Shown here piece by piece: positions 33,374 through 46,004 of a stretch of 64,000 nt of DNA; the first letter of the stretch is position 1, and every line of letters begins with the position of its first letter. The notes beneath the pieces were generated by a model. That model was given only the letters and a program-made list of their open reading frames with translations. It did not search any database and was not told the origin of the DNA. The stretch spans positions 12,050,001-12,114,000 of the forward strand of contig JAVTVX010000017.1 of NCBI GenBank assembly GCA_033439265.1. The letters are read 5' to 3'. Position numbers and translations under genes: made by a program. This DNA is from Dillenia suffruticosa. Its lineage: Eukaryota; Streptophyta; Magnoliopsida; Dilleniales; Dilleniaceae.

Positions 33374-34722
33374 ATGCCTGCTAGACACAGTACAAAGCGG
33401 ACTCGCGGAATTATACTTGCTACTCCAAAAGTCTCGTCGTCTTCACATGTTCCCCCTTTAGTACCACCTTAGCCGGTTCCGATGGCCAAAATTCTGACAC
33501 CTCTACTAGATGCCTTGAGATAGTGGCACAAGTGGTAGAGCACCTATGGGGTACGGATGCAGCCCCCGCTACCACCTACAACAGTTCCTACTCCAGCTGT
33601 AGCGGTACCTACCCTGACTGCCCCTATTTCTTCAGTGCCTGCCCCAAGCGACAACACGATTCCGGCACTTTGCCGCATCCACGAGTTGACCCAGTTGGTT
33701 AAGGAGGCTCGGTTGTTGAGTTGTACTGATTTCAGCGGATCCAGTGATGTTACGACGCAAAGCATTGGGTCAACCGTCCCCGCTGGATACTGACAGATCT
33801 AGGTCTAGAAAATGAGTTGAAACTGAGGGTGATTGTGCGATTAGTTGATGGTGATACTCTTGCCTAGTGAGAGACTATGGTTGATGACTCTACAGAGCCC
33901 CCAGGTTGGGGAGACTTTGTACGAGAGTTTGACAAGAGGTACTTTATAGAGTACCAGAAGGAACAGAAGACGGTGGAGTTTCTTTATCTCCGCCAGGGGC
34001 AAGATCGGTGTCCGAGTTTGAGGTAGGGCTGAGGAGACTAACCGCTTTTGTTCCCGACCTGGCCACACAAAGACAGTTACGGTTTAAGTTTGAGGATAAA
34101 CTTAACTTGAACATCAAGAAATACATGTCAGTGATGAAGAACTACTCCTTCAAGGAGGTCTTGGAGTTGGCCTACTACGCTGAGGAGATAGTACATGCTG
34201 AGAGTAGGCAGAGGGAGAGTCGAGACCAAAAAAGAAAGAGAACTGGATTTCAGTCTGATCAGAGTTCGAAGAAGGGCTGGAGTCAGGGCCCTCAGAGAGA
34301 CCCCACAACTACGGGGCCGGCTGACTTTCCCCAGGGGCCACGCCTTCAGAATTCTAGAGCCCCCGCCCTTAGTGCAATTAGTGATTCAGTTTGCTGGGCC
34401 GAGGAAGCCCCTACGCCGCAATTGTCGCAAGACTCATTCAGGATTTTGTAGAAAATCTGTGAGATGCTACAAGTGTGAGAAATCAGGAAATATTCATTGC
34501 ACTTGCCTAGATTTTGGGATTCGGGTCAGCCAAGTCAGAGCCGCCCAAGTGGACCACGTGAGAGTCAGCTGAGAACACTTGCCCCATCAGATCCTACCGC
34601 TCCACGGACTGTAGCTGGAAGCAACACCGTACCCATTCCTTAGTGACAGCAGCAAAGGACTCAGGCTTGCGTCTTTGCAATGACTTACGAGGAAGCCCAA
34701 GCCAATCCCAAAGTGATTACCG
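33374..34722 (+). pseudogene. gag of D, internal 1, ending at a putative splice donor
   Basis: The ATG at 33374 opens MPARHSTKRTRGI. A TAG at 33470-33472 replaces CAG, which is still present in internal 2 (41852-41854). Later parts are IHELTQLVKEARLLSCTDFSG, a frame break, FEVGLRRLTAFVPDLA and KLNLNIKKYMSVMKN. The zinc knuckle at 34465-34506 reads CYKCEKSGNIHCTC: the His of CCHC is Asn (34489-34491). The end, AMTYEEAQANPKVITG, meets the donor GT at 34723. Multiple stops and shifts; not functional. Confidence 0.86.
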
Positions 34723-34929
34723 GTAACCCTCCAATAGACTCTCCTGTATAGGTTCTATCTCTTAATAGTTATTTTGAGGCATGACATACTATGATGACTC
34801 ATGTAATTCTCGACCGCTAAGATGTTAGAAGCCTCAATCCTTTTGATATATATATATATATATGATCTCATGTTCAGTTCCCAAGTAAATGAAGGTTTAT
34901 GATTCTCTTTTATTTAATTTCGCCATTAG
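34723..34929 (+). other. Putative spliceosomal intron between gag and protease in element D
   Basis: 207 bp, starting GTAACC and ending in a T-rich tract and CCATTAG. Joined at these sites, the flanking codons read V-I-T-G-T-M-K and stay in the protease frame (which then meets a TGA where relatives have CGA). Unspliced, gag ends at TAG about ten codons into the insert. Position and outcome match element B. Confidence 0.65.
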
Positions 34930-35280
34930 GTACCATGAAAATCTCCAGAGTTGACGCCTGAGTTTTGATAGATACTAGGTCAAATTATTCATATGTGAGT
35001 ACCCGATTTGCTCAACACCTTGATAGACAACTCCCTCCACTGACTGAGGAGATATTGGTTATCACACCATTAGGCGAGCAGTTGATCCGGAATTCTATTT
35101 ATCGGGGCTGCGAGATATGGATTGGTGAGGCGATGTTAGAGCCATATTTTATACCTCTTGACATATCTGATTTTGATGCCATCTTAGGAATGGACTGGCT
35201 GAGTTTCCACCGAGCCACTATTGATTGTTTCACTGAGGAGGTAGAGTTCTGAAGGTTGGGACAGCCATTACTTATATTTA
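34930..35280 (+). pseudogene. Protease of D, internal 1
   Basis: VLIDTRSNYSYVSTRFAQHL has the catalytic Asp-Thr-Gly changed to Asp-Thr-Arg. The rest is well kept: ILVITPLGEQLIRNSIYRGCEI, LDISDFDAILGMDWLSFHRATIDC. A TGA precedes the motif and another stop follows EEVEF. The enzyme would cleave the Gag-Pol precursor; here it is inactive. Confidence 0.85.
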
Positions 35281-36740
35281 TGGGAAAGAGACTGGTATTA
35301 CCCTGATGTGTTATTTCAGCGTTGGAGGCTAGGCGATTGGTACGCCGAGGATGTACAGCCTACCTTACCCATGTAATAGACACCACGGTAGAAGGCCTAA
35401 GGTTTGATAAAGTCTTAGTGGTGTAGGAGTTTACTGATGTGTTCCCTTAGGAGCTACCGATACTACCTCTAGTTCGGGAGTTTGATTTTAAGATAGATAT
35501 AGCTCCCGGGACAGCACCGATATCTATTCCGCCATACAGAATGACACCAGCTGAGTTGAGGGAGCTAAAGGTCCAGCTGCAAGAATTATTGGACAAGGGA
35601 TTTATTGACCAAACACTTCGCCTTGGGGTGCTCCGATACTATTTGTAAAGAAGAAAGACGTCTCTCTCAGACTCTGCATAGATTATCGTCAATTGAACAG
35701 AGTGATCATAAAAGATCGGTACCCGCTACCACATATAGATGATCTGTTTGATCAACTTCAGGGCGCCCGAGTCTTCTCGAAGATTGACATGAGATCTGGG
35801 TATCATCAGTTACGAATCAGGGGCGAGGATGTACCCAAGACTGCTTTCCGTATGAGATATAGTCATTTCGAGTTTCTGGTTATGCCGTTTGGGCTAACGA
35901 ATGTCCCAACTGCGTTTATGGATTTGATGAATCGAGTATTCCATTACTATCTTGATTGATTTGTCATAGTATTCATTGATAACATACTTGTATACTTACA
36001 GAGTGATGAGGAGCACTCCCAACATCTTCGAGTCGTATTACAGATGCTCCATGAGAAGGAGTTATATGCCAAGTACTCCAAGTATGAGTTCTTGCTCAGA
36101 CAGATCGGATTCTTGGGGCATATTCTTTCTGTAGAGGGTATTTACGTTGATCCACAAAAGGTTGAAACTATCATAAAATGGGAGCAGCCATAAACGGTTA
36201 CTGAGATCAGGAGTTTTTTTGGATTGACAAAATACTATCGGAGATTTATAGAGGGATTCTCAAGGATTGTATCTCCACTGACTAACTTGACTCGTAAGGA
36301 CATCAAGTTTGTTTGGGACAACTGTTGTGAGGCGAGTTTTAGGGAGGTCAAACAACGGTTGACATCGGCACTGATTCTAACCCTTCCTACCAACAATCGG
36401 GAGTATGTAATGTTCAGTGATGCCAGCCGGCAGGGTTTGGGCTGTGTATTGATGCAGGATAATCAGGTCATTGCATACGCCTCTAGACAGTTGAAAAAGT
36501 ATGAGCTAAATTATTCGACCCACGATCTCGAGTTGGCAGCATAGTCTTTGCATTAAAAATTTGGTGACATTATCTCTATAGGGTAACTTGTCGAGTGCAC
36601 ACGATCATAAGAGCCTGAAGTACTTATTAACGCAAAAGGAGCTCAATTTGAGATAGAGGAGATGGTTGGAGCTTCTCAAGGATTATGACTTTGTCATAGA
36701 CTATCATCCTGGCAAGGCCAATGCAGTTGCAGATACTCTG
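35281..36740 (+). pseudogene. Reverse transcriptase and RNase H of D, internal 1
   Basis: The spacer and RT N-terminus ([40 protein letters not shown]) lead to [34 protein letters not shown] and [25 protein letters not shown] follows YYLD. The catalytic IDD box reads IDN (AAC at 35981-35983), so polymerase activity is lost. The thumb has FLGHILSVEGIYVDPQKVE, and a TAA near 36192 follows WEQP. RNase H has [16 protein letters not shown] and STHDLELAA, then [18 protein letters not shown] closes the region. Confidence 0.88.
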
Positions 36741-38060
36741 AGCTGTAAGTCATTATCTTCTTCATCATTCGAGAGTGCCTACCTCTTTTGTCTCATGGGA
36801 CTATGCTTATTGGGAGTCAGTCTGGTCAATAATGAGCATGGTACACTTCTAACTAGATTCGAGGTGAGGCCGACTCTGGTTGATCGCGTTCGGGAGCTCC
36901 AGGGTTCAGATGAGGAACTCTAGGGTATTATTGAAAAAATCCATAGGGGACATGACAGGGATTTTAGATTTTGGAATGATGGACTCTTGGTATTCAGGGA
37001 GCGGGTCTGTGTTCCCACTAACGGCGATCTTCGAAGGGCTATACTTGAGGAGGACCACTTTTCTGCCTATGCGATACATCCAGATAGTACCAAGATGTAT
37101 CGGACTATCAAAAGAAGTTATTGGTGGGCCGGGATGAAACGGGAGGTTACTGAGTATGTAGCCAAATGTTTGGTCTGCCAACAGGTGAAGGTCGAACATC
37201 AGTGGTCAGCTGGAACACTACATCACCTTCCCATTCCTGAGTGGAAGTGGGAACACATTACGATGGATTTTGTTATGGGACTTCCGCAGACTCCAGCACG
37301 ACATGATACTATTTGGGTGATTTTTACAGACTCACCAAATCCGCATATTTTCTACCCATTCGTAGTAGCTATCCACTTGAGGGTTTGGCTCGCCTATATA
37401 CCAGCGAAATAGTTAGACTCCATGGGATTTCTGTATCAATTGTGTTAGATAGAGATCCCCATTTTATCTAAAGGTTTTGGCCGAAGCTACAGGAGGTCAT
37501 GGGTATCAGACTACACTTTAGCACTACTTTCCACCCCCAGATAGATGGTCAGTCAGAGAGGACCATCCAGACATTAGAGGACATGCTAAGAGCATGTGTG
37601 ATGGATTTCGGAGGTAGTCGGGAGTAGTACCTCCTGTAGAGTTCGTGTACAACAACAGTTACAGACTAGTATTGGGATGCCACCTTACGAGGCCTTGTAT
37701 GGGAGAAAGTGTAGGACACCATTATGCTGGGACGAGGTCGGAGAAAGACGACTCAACAGTGTTGAGCTGATTGAGAAGACTCGAGAGAAGGTGAAGGTCA
37801 TCCGTGCTCGGATAAAGGCTGCCCAGGATAGACAGAAGAGTTACGCTGATAGGCGATGGAGAGCTCTTGATTTCGAGGAGGGAGACATGGTCTTTTTACG
37901 GGTATCTCCCTAGAAGGGAGTGATACGATTCAGATAGTAGGGGAAACTCAACCTCAGATACATTGAACCATTTCGAATCCGGAAAAGGATCGGAATGGTA
38001 GCGTACAAATTAGATTTGCCAGCTGAACTTGCACGTATTCATGATGTATTCTATGTCTTC
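36741..38060 (+). pseudogene. Integrase of D, internal 1
   Basis: The zinc domain is AYAIHPDSTKMYRTIKRSYWW followed by CLVCQQVK. The core has ITMDFVMGLPQTPARHD, a frame break near 37330, VLDRDPHFI, and [20 protein letters not shown], so all three DDE positions can be located. A second broken stretch (about 37620-37676) precedes MPPYEALYGRKCRTPLCWDEVG, DRQKSYADRRWRALDFEEGD and VSP followed by TAG. Confidence 0.86.
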
Positions 38061-38300
38061 GTGCTGAGAAAATATTTACCAGATCCCTCTCATGTACTAG
38101 AACCTCCACCAGTAGAGTAAAGAGACGACATGAGATTTATTGTTAAGCCCGTGGCTATACTTGATAGGCAGACCAGGAAGCTGAGAAGCAAAGAGGTACC
38201 CCTGGTTCAAGTTTTGTGGAGGAGTGACCAAGTTGAGGAGCAGATTTGGAAATTGGAGGATACTATGAGAAGATAGTACCCCGAGCCTTTCGATATATAG
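38061..38300 (+). pseudogene. C-terminal chromodomain tail of D, internal 1
   Basis: LRKYLPDPSHVLEPPPVE, TAA, then IVKPVAILDRQTRKLRSKEVPLVQVLWRSDQVEEQIWK and RYPEPFDI-like ending with stops. Same chromodomain-type tail as in A and E. A purine tract (38323-38337, TAGGGGGTTAGAAGT) follows and then LTR2. Confidence 0.82.
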
Positions 38301-38322
38301 TTTCGAGCATGAAACTTTTTAT

Positions 38323-38337
38323 TAGGGGGTTAGAAGT
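38323..38337 (+). other. Polypurine tract of D before LTR2
   Basis: TAGGGGGTTAGAAGT directly before TGTAACAC. The same purine tract (AGGGGGTTAGAAGT) precedes LTR3, ending at 42703. Confidence 0.8.
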
Positions 38338-40182
38338 TGTAACACTATTTTTCGGTGATTGTGTATCATGTACCACTCTTCATGGTTCTATTTATATATA
38401 TTGAACATTCTTTTGAGACATCTAAAATGAAATTTTAATTTTCTATTATTATTTTGAGGTTTTCCTTAAAATTGTTGAAACCGAAAATTTTATCGGTAAA
38501 CCAAAAATTCTCCTTGCAAGGACCGGCAAGGCCTAAAGAAGTCAAAAATGGCTAAGAGAATGCCTACACGATTAAATAGAGATATTTAAATGAAATTTCA
38601 CATATTTAAGAAATTTCACATATTTAAGAAATTTCAAACAAAATTTCTTAGGAACAAAAAATGAAATTTGTTAAAAGTTAAGGTCTAAATTTAATTAAGG
38701 AAAGTGAGGGTTTTGGTTGCAAACCACTCAAAAATGGACAATTGGAGCCAAATGATTGGTCAAGAGGGTAGCAAGTTTGGTTAGTAGCCAACTAAGCTCA
38801 TTCCACCAAGGAGAAATCTCATTGGTTGAACAATACTTGCATGAATTCTCATTGGTTGGTCAAAAACCCCTCTCTTTGTGCTTGGAATCCATCATGAATG
38901 AAATTGACACAAAGAAAGTGCATAAAGGTAGCTTGTAAGCAATCTTGTATGGGAGAAAGACTTAGGAAAAGTGTTGAGTAAAGATCTTGCATGGAAATGG
39001 ATCAAATGTCAAAATTTTTGCTAGGTTTGCATAAATGAGTTGCTTGAAGTATTGGACCTCATTTTCTTCTCAACATTTACCCTCTTGGCTGTGAGTTCTA
39101 GTGTAGGAAGTGAGAATTTCTTGTATTCATCTAAGCACTTAAGGTTTTGAAGAGGTAAGGAAAATCTTTGGTTGATAGGATTTTAATTGTTTAGATAGTA
39201 TTAGTATGATGTAGATGTTATATATATATATATATATATATTTATATTAATGTATATGTGTTTGCAAGATGTGGCAATCAAGTGCTAAAGGATGGTGTTG
39301 ATGATGAATAATTGGATGTCAAGATCTTATTATAGAGGTAATACATTCTTCTTTGAGTATACATTGGATTAAATTGGTTCCATAAAGTAGGTTTGTTCAA
39401 GTAAGTTAGCATGGTTAGCAAGTTATAGTAATTCCATAATATCTCATTCTATGATAATCAAAATTTAGATTGATTTGTTTCTGGTAAAACTAGACTCCCT
39501 AAGTTTTAAAATCAGGTATGGTATGAAAATTTCCATTAAAAATGTGATTTATAATGATTTTGGAAAGGGACAGCAAAATGACATGTTATGTTTTTCATCA
39601 TCTATGCAAGGCCAGTATGTAGTATAATTTTTTAAAATATTTTCTGTACATAATTTAGAGAAACGTAAACATCAAAATTTTAGCTCTTAGTCGTATCTTT
39701 AAAATAAGATAAAATTCATTTGAATCGGAGTAGTATTCTAGAAGTTATGGTATTTCCACTGAAACTGTGTAGAGCATAATTTAAAACTAAAATTGAGGCC
39801 GAAATGAAATTTTATAAAATTTTGCACTTCAAATTAAAGAAAATACTGAACATGAAAGTTGTAGGGCTATCTCGTATCTTTTAGTAGAACATGGAATCAT
39901 GTAAATCAGAGATGTATAAACAAAGATATGAAATTTCTACCAAAACTGCGTAAATTTAGTTATATAATTACGAACTGTATTGAAAATAGATTTTTATAAA
40001 TTCATGCAGTAGGAATTTGGAGATGCGTTGAACATGAAAAATGTAGATATATTTCTTAGCTTTAATTAGCAATTTGAAACATTCGAATCCAATTTATATA
40101 GAGAAAATTATGATTTTTTTCTAAAACTGCGCAGAAGTAAAACTTGAAAATCTGAAATTTTATTAAAAGAAATAGGGGGATT

Positions 40183-40218
<36 letters not shown>

Positions 40219-41514
40219 ATTGTTTTAGGAGTAAACGACTATACTATACTAGATGGGTGACTCAATTGAGGATCAAGATTTTAGGGGAGTCAAGTACCAT
40301 TTCCGTACAAGTGAGTGGGTTTTACTGTTGCCGTGTAGTTAATGAACAAAACCATGTTTTATCGTTTTTAAAGCATGATTTGTGAAATGATTGTAAAATG
40401 ACTTTGGTAACATATTTTGTAATAAATGGAGTATTCCAAAATTTCAAAATATACATTTATGAATTTTGATAAGAAATATATGTGCCATGTTTTAAATCAT
40501 GAAATGTACTTTGATTATATATGCAATAGTATATTATATTGGATTTTTATAATTTTCTTCGACATGTATGACATGGTTGGTTTATTGATGATTTTGATGC
40601 GAGACAAGGTACTCGGACATTAGTACCTGAATCCCCTTAATCATAGATCGGGGATATGATATGATAGGCATCTTCTCATGCAGACTCGTCTCGTATGCTA
40701 TAGCAGACTCTTCTCGTTATATAGATTGTCACATGTTTGCGATGTCTCGAGACGCTGACATTGCACACGGTTAGGTGGCGTATATACGATAATATGTTTC
40801 TGACTAGTCAAGTTGAACTGAAAGGGGAGGACTGAATGACGTTTCAGTCTAGCACTTGGGGAGGCCCGACGCCAACACCTAGGTTTCGGGATTGTTTTTC
40901 GTTTACATACAAAAACTCCTTAGTGGCTCATCATTGGTTAAGATAGACCTTTGCCGAGAACATGATTTGCATGACCCTACGATTTATGACATGAGATTTT
41001 AGATACATATGTTTAGATTGGATGGAAAACTGTGTTAAAATTGCTATGATTTGATAATATGTCTTGCATGGATATAGATACATATATATATATATATATA
41101 TATGACTCCATCTTCACCTCACTTATTAATTATCTGTTACAGATTTCTCGCTTACTGAGTATTTGATTATACTCACCTTTTAATATTTTTAAATCTATAC
41201 AAAACTAGTTATTGAAGAAACATGTTGACTTATTTTGACGCACGTAGTATCGGAAATTGCTGACAGTAATTATTTTTCGCATTATTTTGAGAATATTAGT
41301 TGATCATGTCGGGTTAACTGTTTGAAACTAAGAAACTTTCATTTGTATTATATTTATATATTTGAGGATTTGTATTTTAAATACTAATAAAATATTTATA
41401 ACTGAAATTTTGATTAGCCTTGCATTACCTTGAGGATACGTGGCGGGGTTGGGCCGGTGTCTGAGGTAACGGGCTACTATTCATGCCTTTTAGATCATGG
41501 ATTGGGATGTAACA
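38338..41514 (+). repeat. LTR2 (middle LTR) of array D
   Basis: 3.2 kb, from TGTAACACTA to GGGATGTAACA, with both termini intact. It acts as the 3' LTR of internal 1 and the 5' LTR of internal 2. There is no TSD at either side, as expected for recombination-derived duplication. Confidence 0.9.
41157..41174 (+). other. Conserved LTR hairpin, D LTR2
   Basis: GAGTAT, loop TTGATT, ATACTC: perfect stem. Confidence 0.7.
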
Positions 41515-41755
41515 GTTTTCTTGGTATCAGAGCCAAGTTGGTTGAGCGCTGAGTTTTATGAAAAATTTTAAAATTTTCTAAATATTGTTTTCAAGTTCTC
41601 AATATTTTGAAGTAAATTTGAAATTTTCCTTACAGTCATAAAATCCCTAAAGATTATCTTAGGCAAATGAGTTTTTTCTATTTAGGGGGTTAGATACTCC
41701 ATATCTAGCCCAATTTCTTTATCTATATATGATAGACGTTCTTTCGTTCAGAACC

Positions 41756-42610
41756 ATGCCTACTAGATGCAGTACAAGGCAGACACGCGGAGTTATACTT
41801 GCTGCTCCAAAGGTCGCATTGTCTTTACATGCTCCCCCTCTAGTACCACCTCAGTTGGTTCCGATGGCCAAAATTCCGACACCTCTGCTAGATGTCTTGA
41901 GATAGTGGCACGAGTGGTAGAGCACCTATGGGGTACGGATGCAGCCCCCGTCGCCACCTATGACGGTTCCTACTCCAGCGGCAGTGGTAGACTGCCCCCA
42001 TTTCTTCAGTGCCTGCCCCAAGTAACAACACGATTCCGGTACTCTACCGCATCCACGAGTTGACCCAGTTGGTTAAGGAGGCTCGGTTGTTGGGTTGTAC
42101 CGATTTTAGCGGATTCAGTGATATTATGGCAGTAAAACATTGGGTCAACCGTACCCGTCGGATATTGACAAATCTGGGTTTAGAAGACGAGTTGAAACTA
42201 AGGGTGATAGTGCGATTACTTGATGGTGATACTCTCGCCTGGTAGAAGACCGTGGTTGATGACTCTACAGAGCTCCCAGGTTGGGGAGACTTTGTGTAAG
42301 AGTTTGATGAGAGGTACTTTATAGAGTACCAGTGGGAATAGAAGAGGGCAGAGTTTCTTCATCTCTGCCAGGGGCAAGATCAATGTTTGAGTTCAAGGTA
42401 GGGTTGAGGAGACTAGCCGCTTTTGTTCCCGACCTGTCCACACAAAGATAGTTATGGTTCAAGTTTGAAGACAAACTCAACTTGAACATCAAGAAATACA
42501 TGTCAGTGATGAAGAACCACTCCTTCAAGGAGGTCTTGGAGTTGGCCTACCACGCTAAGGAGATAGTACATGCTGAGAGTAGGCAGAGGGAGAGTCAGAC
42601 CAGAAATAGA
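41756..42610 (+). pseudogene. gag fragment of D, internal 2
   Basis: The ATG at 41756 and the following sequence match 33374-34225 of internal 1. It includes IHELTQLVKEARLLGCTDFSGFSD, KHWVNRTRRILTNLGLEDEL and a capsid end (KKYMSVMKNHSFKEVLELAYHA in another frame). Stops and shifts differ from those of internal 1. It ends at the deletion junction near 42608. Confidence 0.85.
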
Positions 42611-42703
42611 CTTGGAAAGTGGAGGATACTATGAGGAGACAGTATCCCGAGCTTTTCGATATATAGTTTCGAGGACAAAACTTTTTTTTAGGGGGTTAGA
42701 AGT
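42608..42703 (+). pseudogene. Deletion junction and residual pol end of D, internal 2
   Basis: Gag sequence equivalent to about 34225 is joined directly to pol-end sequence equivalent to about 38250 (TTGGAAAGTGGAGGATACTA...), followed by the purine tract. About 4 kb (zinc knuckle, intron, protease, RT, RNase H, integrase) is missing. Confidence 0.85.
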
Positions 42704-45468
42704 TGTAACATTGTTTTTTGGTGACTGTGTATCATGTATTACTTCTCATGGTTCTATATCTATATATATATATTGAACATTCATTTGAAACATTTAAAAT
42801 GAAATTTTGATTTTCTATTACTACTTTGAGGTTTTTCTCAAAATCGTTGAAATCGAAAATTTTATCGGTACGTTGAAAATTCTCTCAACAAGCACCGATA
42901 AGGCCTAAAGAATTAAAAAATAGATAAAAGAAGGCCTACACAATTAAATAGAGATATTTAAATGAAATTTCACATATTTAAGAAATTTCAAACAAAATTT
43001 CAAACAAAATTTCATAGGGACCAAAAATGAAATTTGTTAAAAGTCAGGGTCTAAATACAATTAAGGAAATTGAGGAAATTGGTTGCAAACCACACAAGGA
43101 TGGATAATTGGAGCCAAATGATTGGTCAAGAGGGTAGTAAGTTTGATTAGCGGCCATCTAAGTTCATTCCACCAAGGAGAAATCTTATTGGTTGAACAAT
43201 ATTTGCATGAATTCTCATTGGTTGATCAAAAACCCCTCTCTTTGTGCTTGGAATCCATCATGAATGAAATTGACACAAAGGAGGTGCATGAAGGTAGCTT
43301 GTAAGCAATCTTGCATGGGAGAAAGACTTAGGACAAGTGTTGAGTAAAGATCTTGCGTGGAAATGGATCAATAGTCAAAATTTTTGTTAGGTTTGCATAA
43401 ATGGGTTGTTTGAAGCATTGGATCTCATTTTCTTCTCAACATTTACCCTTTTGGCCGTGAGTTCTAGTGTAGGAAGTGAGAATTTCTTGTATTCATCCAA
43501 GCACTTGAGGTTTTGATGAGGTAAGAAAAATTTTTGGTTGATAGGATTTTAATTGTTTAGATAGTATTAGTACGATGCAGAGGTTTTTTTTATATATATT
43601 TATAGTAATGCATATGTATTTGCAAGATGTGGCAATCAAGTGCTAAAGGATGGTGTTAATGAATAATTGGATATCAAGATCTTATTAAAGAGGTAATACA
43701 TTCTTCTTTGAGTATACATTGGATTAAATTGGTTCCATGAAATAGGTTTGTTCAAGTAAGCTAGTATGGTTAGCAAGCTATAGTAATTTCATGATATTTT
43801 ATTATATGATAATCAAAATTTAGATTGGTTTCTTTCTGGTAAAACTAGAGTCCCTAAACTTTAAAATAATGTATGACATGAAAATTTTCATTAAAAATGT
43901 GATTTATAGTGATTTTGGAAAAGAATAGCAAAATGACATGTTCTGTTTTTCATTTTCTGTGCACGGACAGTTTGTTGTATAATTTTTTTTAATATTTTAT
44001 GTATAAAATTTAGAGAAACTTAAAATATTTTTAGTTCTCAGTCCTAACTTTAAAATGAGCTAAAATTCACTTGAATCGGAGTAGTATGTTGGAACTTATG
44101 GTGTTTTTACTGAAACTGTGCAGAGTATAATTTAGAACTGGAATTGAAACCGAAATGAAATTTTATAAAATTCTGCATTTCAAATTAAAGGAAATACTAA
44201 ATATGAAAGTTGTAGGGCTTCTTGTATCTTTCCGTACAACTTGGAATCATGTGAATCGGAGATATATATACTGAGATATGAATTTTCTACATAAATTGTG
44301 CAAATTTAGTTATATAAGTATGAATTGTATTGAAGATAGATTTTTATAAATTCGTACAGTTAGAATTTGGAGATAGGTTGATCGTGAAAAATGTAGATAT
44401 ATGTCTTATTTTAATTAGCAATTTGAATCATTCGAATCCGATTTATATAGAGAAAGTTATAATATTTTTCTTAAAACTGCGCAAGAGTAAAATTTGAAAA
44501 TCTGAAATTTTATTAAAAGAAATAGGGGTATTGACATATATATATATTATTGTCTTAAGAGTAGACGGCTATACTACACTCGAGGAGTGACTCAGTTGAG
44601 GATCGAGGTTTTAGGAAAGTGGAGTATCCTTCCCATACAAGTGAGTGGGTGTTACTGTTGCTATGTAATTAATTAGCAAAACTATGTTTTATCATTTTTA
44701 AAGCATGATTTGTGAAATGATTGTAAAATGGCTTTGGTAAGATAGTTTGTGATAAATAAAGTATCCCAAAATTTCAAAATATATATCCATGAATTTTGAT
44801 GAGAAATATATGTGTCATGTTTTAAATCATGAAATGTACTTTGATAATATATGCAATAATATACTATATTGGATTTTTATGATTTTTTTCGATATGTATG
44901 ACAGGTTGGTTTATTGATGATTTTGATGTGAGACTAGGTACTCAGACATTAGTACATGAATCCCTTTGATCGTAGATTAGGGATATGATATGATAGACGT
45001 CGTTTCGCGCAAACTCATCTAGTATGCTATAGCAGACCCGTCTCGTTATATAGCTGGTCACACGTTTGCAATGTCTCGAGATGCAAGCACTCCACATAGT
45101 TAGGTGGTGTGTATACGATATTGTGTTTCAGACTAACCAAGTTGAACAGAAAGGAGAGAATTGAATGATGTTTCAGTCTAGCACTTGGTGAGGCCTGACG
45201 CCAACACCAAGGTTTTGGGATTGTTTTTCGTTTACATATAAAAACCCCTTGGTGGCTCGTCATTGGTTGAGGTAGACCTTTGCCGAGAACATGATTTAAC
45301 ATGACCTTACGTTTTATGATATGAGATTTTGGATGCTTATGTTTAGATTGGATGGAAAACTGTGTTAAAATTGCTATGATATGATAATATGTCTTGCGTG
45401 GATATACATATATATATATATATATATGACTTTGACACTCCATTCTCACATCACTTATTAATTACCTA
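42704..45468 (+). repeat. LTR3 of array D, left part
   Basis: It starts TGTAACATTG and is collinear with LTR2 up to TATTAATTACCTA, where element E is inserted. It continues at 59504. Confidence 0.88.
45464..45468. repeat. Target-site duplication ACCTA (left) of element E
   Basis: Repeated at 59499-59503. Around it, D LTR1 and LTR2 give the uninterrupted sequence (TTATTAATTATCTGT...), which confirms the site. Confidence 0.88.
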
Positions 45469-45995
45469 TGTCACACCCCGACCCGTAGGTCAAGCACGCT
45501 AACAGACCTCCATGACTCCTCGAAGCATGGGTATGCCCTAGTCGAACATCGAGGTGACGTATGGCCAATATTATGCCTAATATCACAACCATATTCATTA
45601 TCCTAAGTCAAATCATACAGTGAACGAAGAAGAAAATCTTTAGAAAATTTCTTTAAAATATTTGTCTCCAATTTACATATAACATTTATATGCATAGTCC
45701 AATAGTAAACAAGGGTGGGTATGAAGACATACTCGATACTGTCTCTTGGTAAAACTCGTGGTACAGTATTTCAACGTAAGTCAACACAGTACAAGCTGAA
45801 AATGTAATTATGAGGGGTGAGAATAATCCACATACTCAGTGAGTGAGATACAATAATTATATAATAACAATAAATGAATTTGTGAGAGTGATAAGTCAAA
45901 ATATCATTTTCAAATTTTTATTTCATTCATTTGCAAATATATCTTGTAATTCAAATATATCTTGTAATTCAAATTTATAATTCAAAAAATTTATA
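45469..45995 (-). repeat. 3' LTR of element E, distal part
   Basis: Matches 57532-58018 of the right LTR (TGTCAC-CCCCGACC... on the plus strand), then stops at the junction with F. About 90 bp of LTR present in the right copy (58018-58110) is missing at this junction. Confidence 0.85.
45819..45837 (-). other. Conserved LTR hairpin, E 3' LTR
   Basis: Minus strand GAGTAT, loop GTGGATT, ATTCTC: one mismatch relative to the other E copy. Confidence 0.55.
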
Positions 45996-46004
45996 CTGCG
46001 GGAG

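Noticed and set aside
45027..45449. A 140-codon minus-strand frame
   Set aside because: Antisense to LTR3 of D, beginning in a low-complexity AT tract; no domain.
38338..45468. Second D unit as an independent insertion next to the first
   Set aside because: No separate TSD at LTR2, and the outer TSD CAAAG matches across the whole array.
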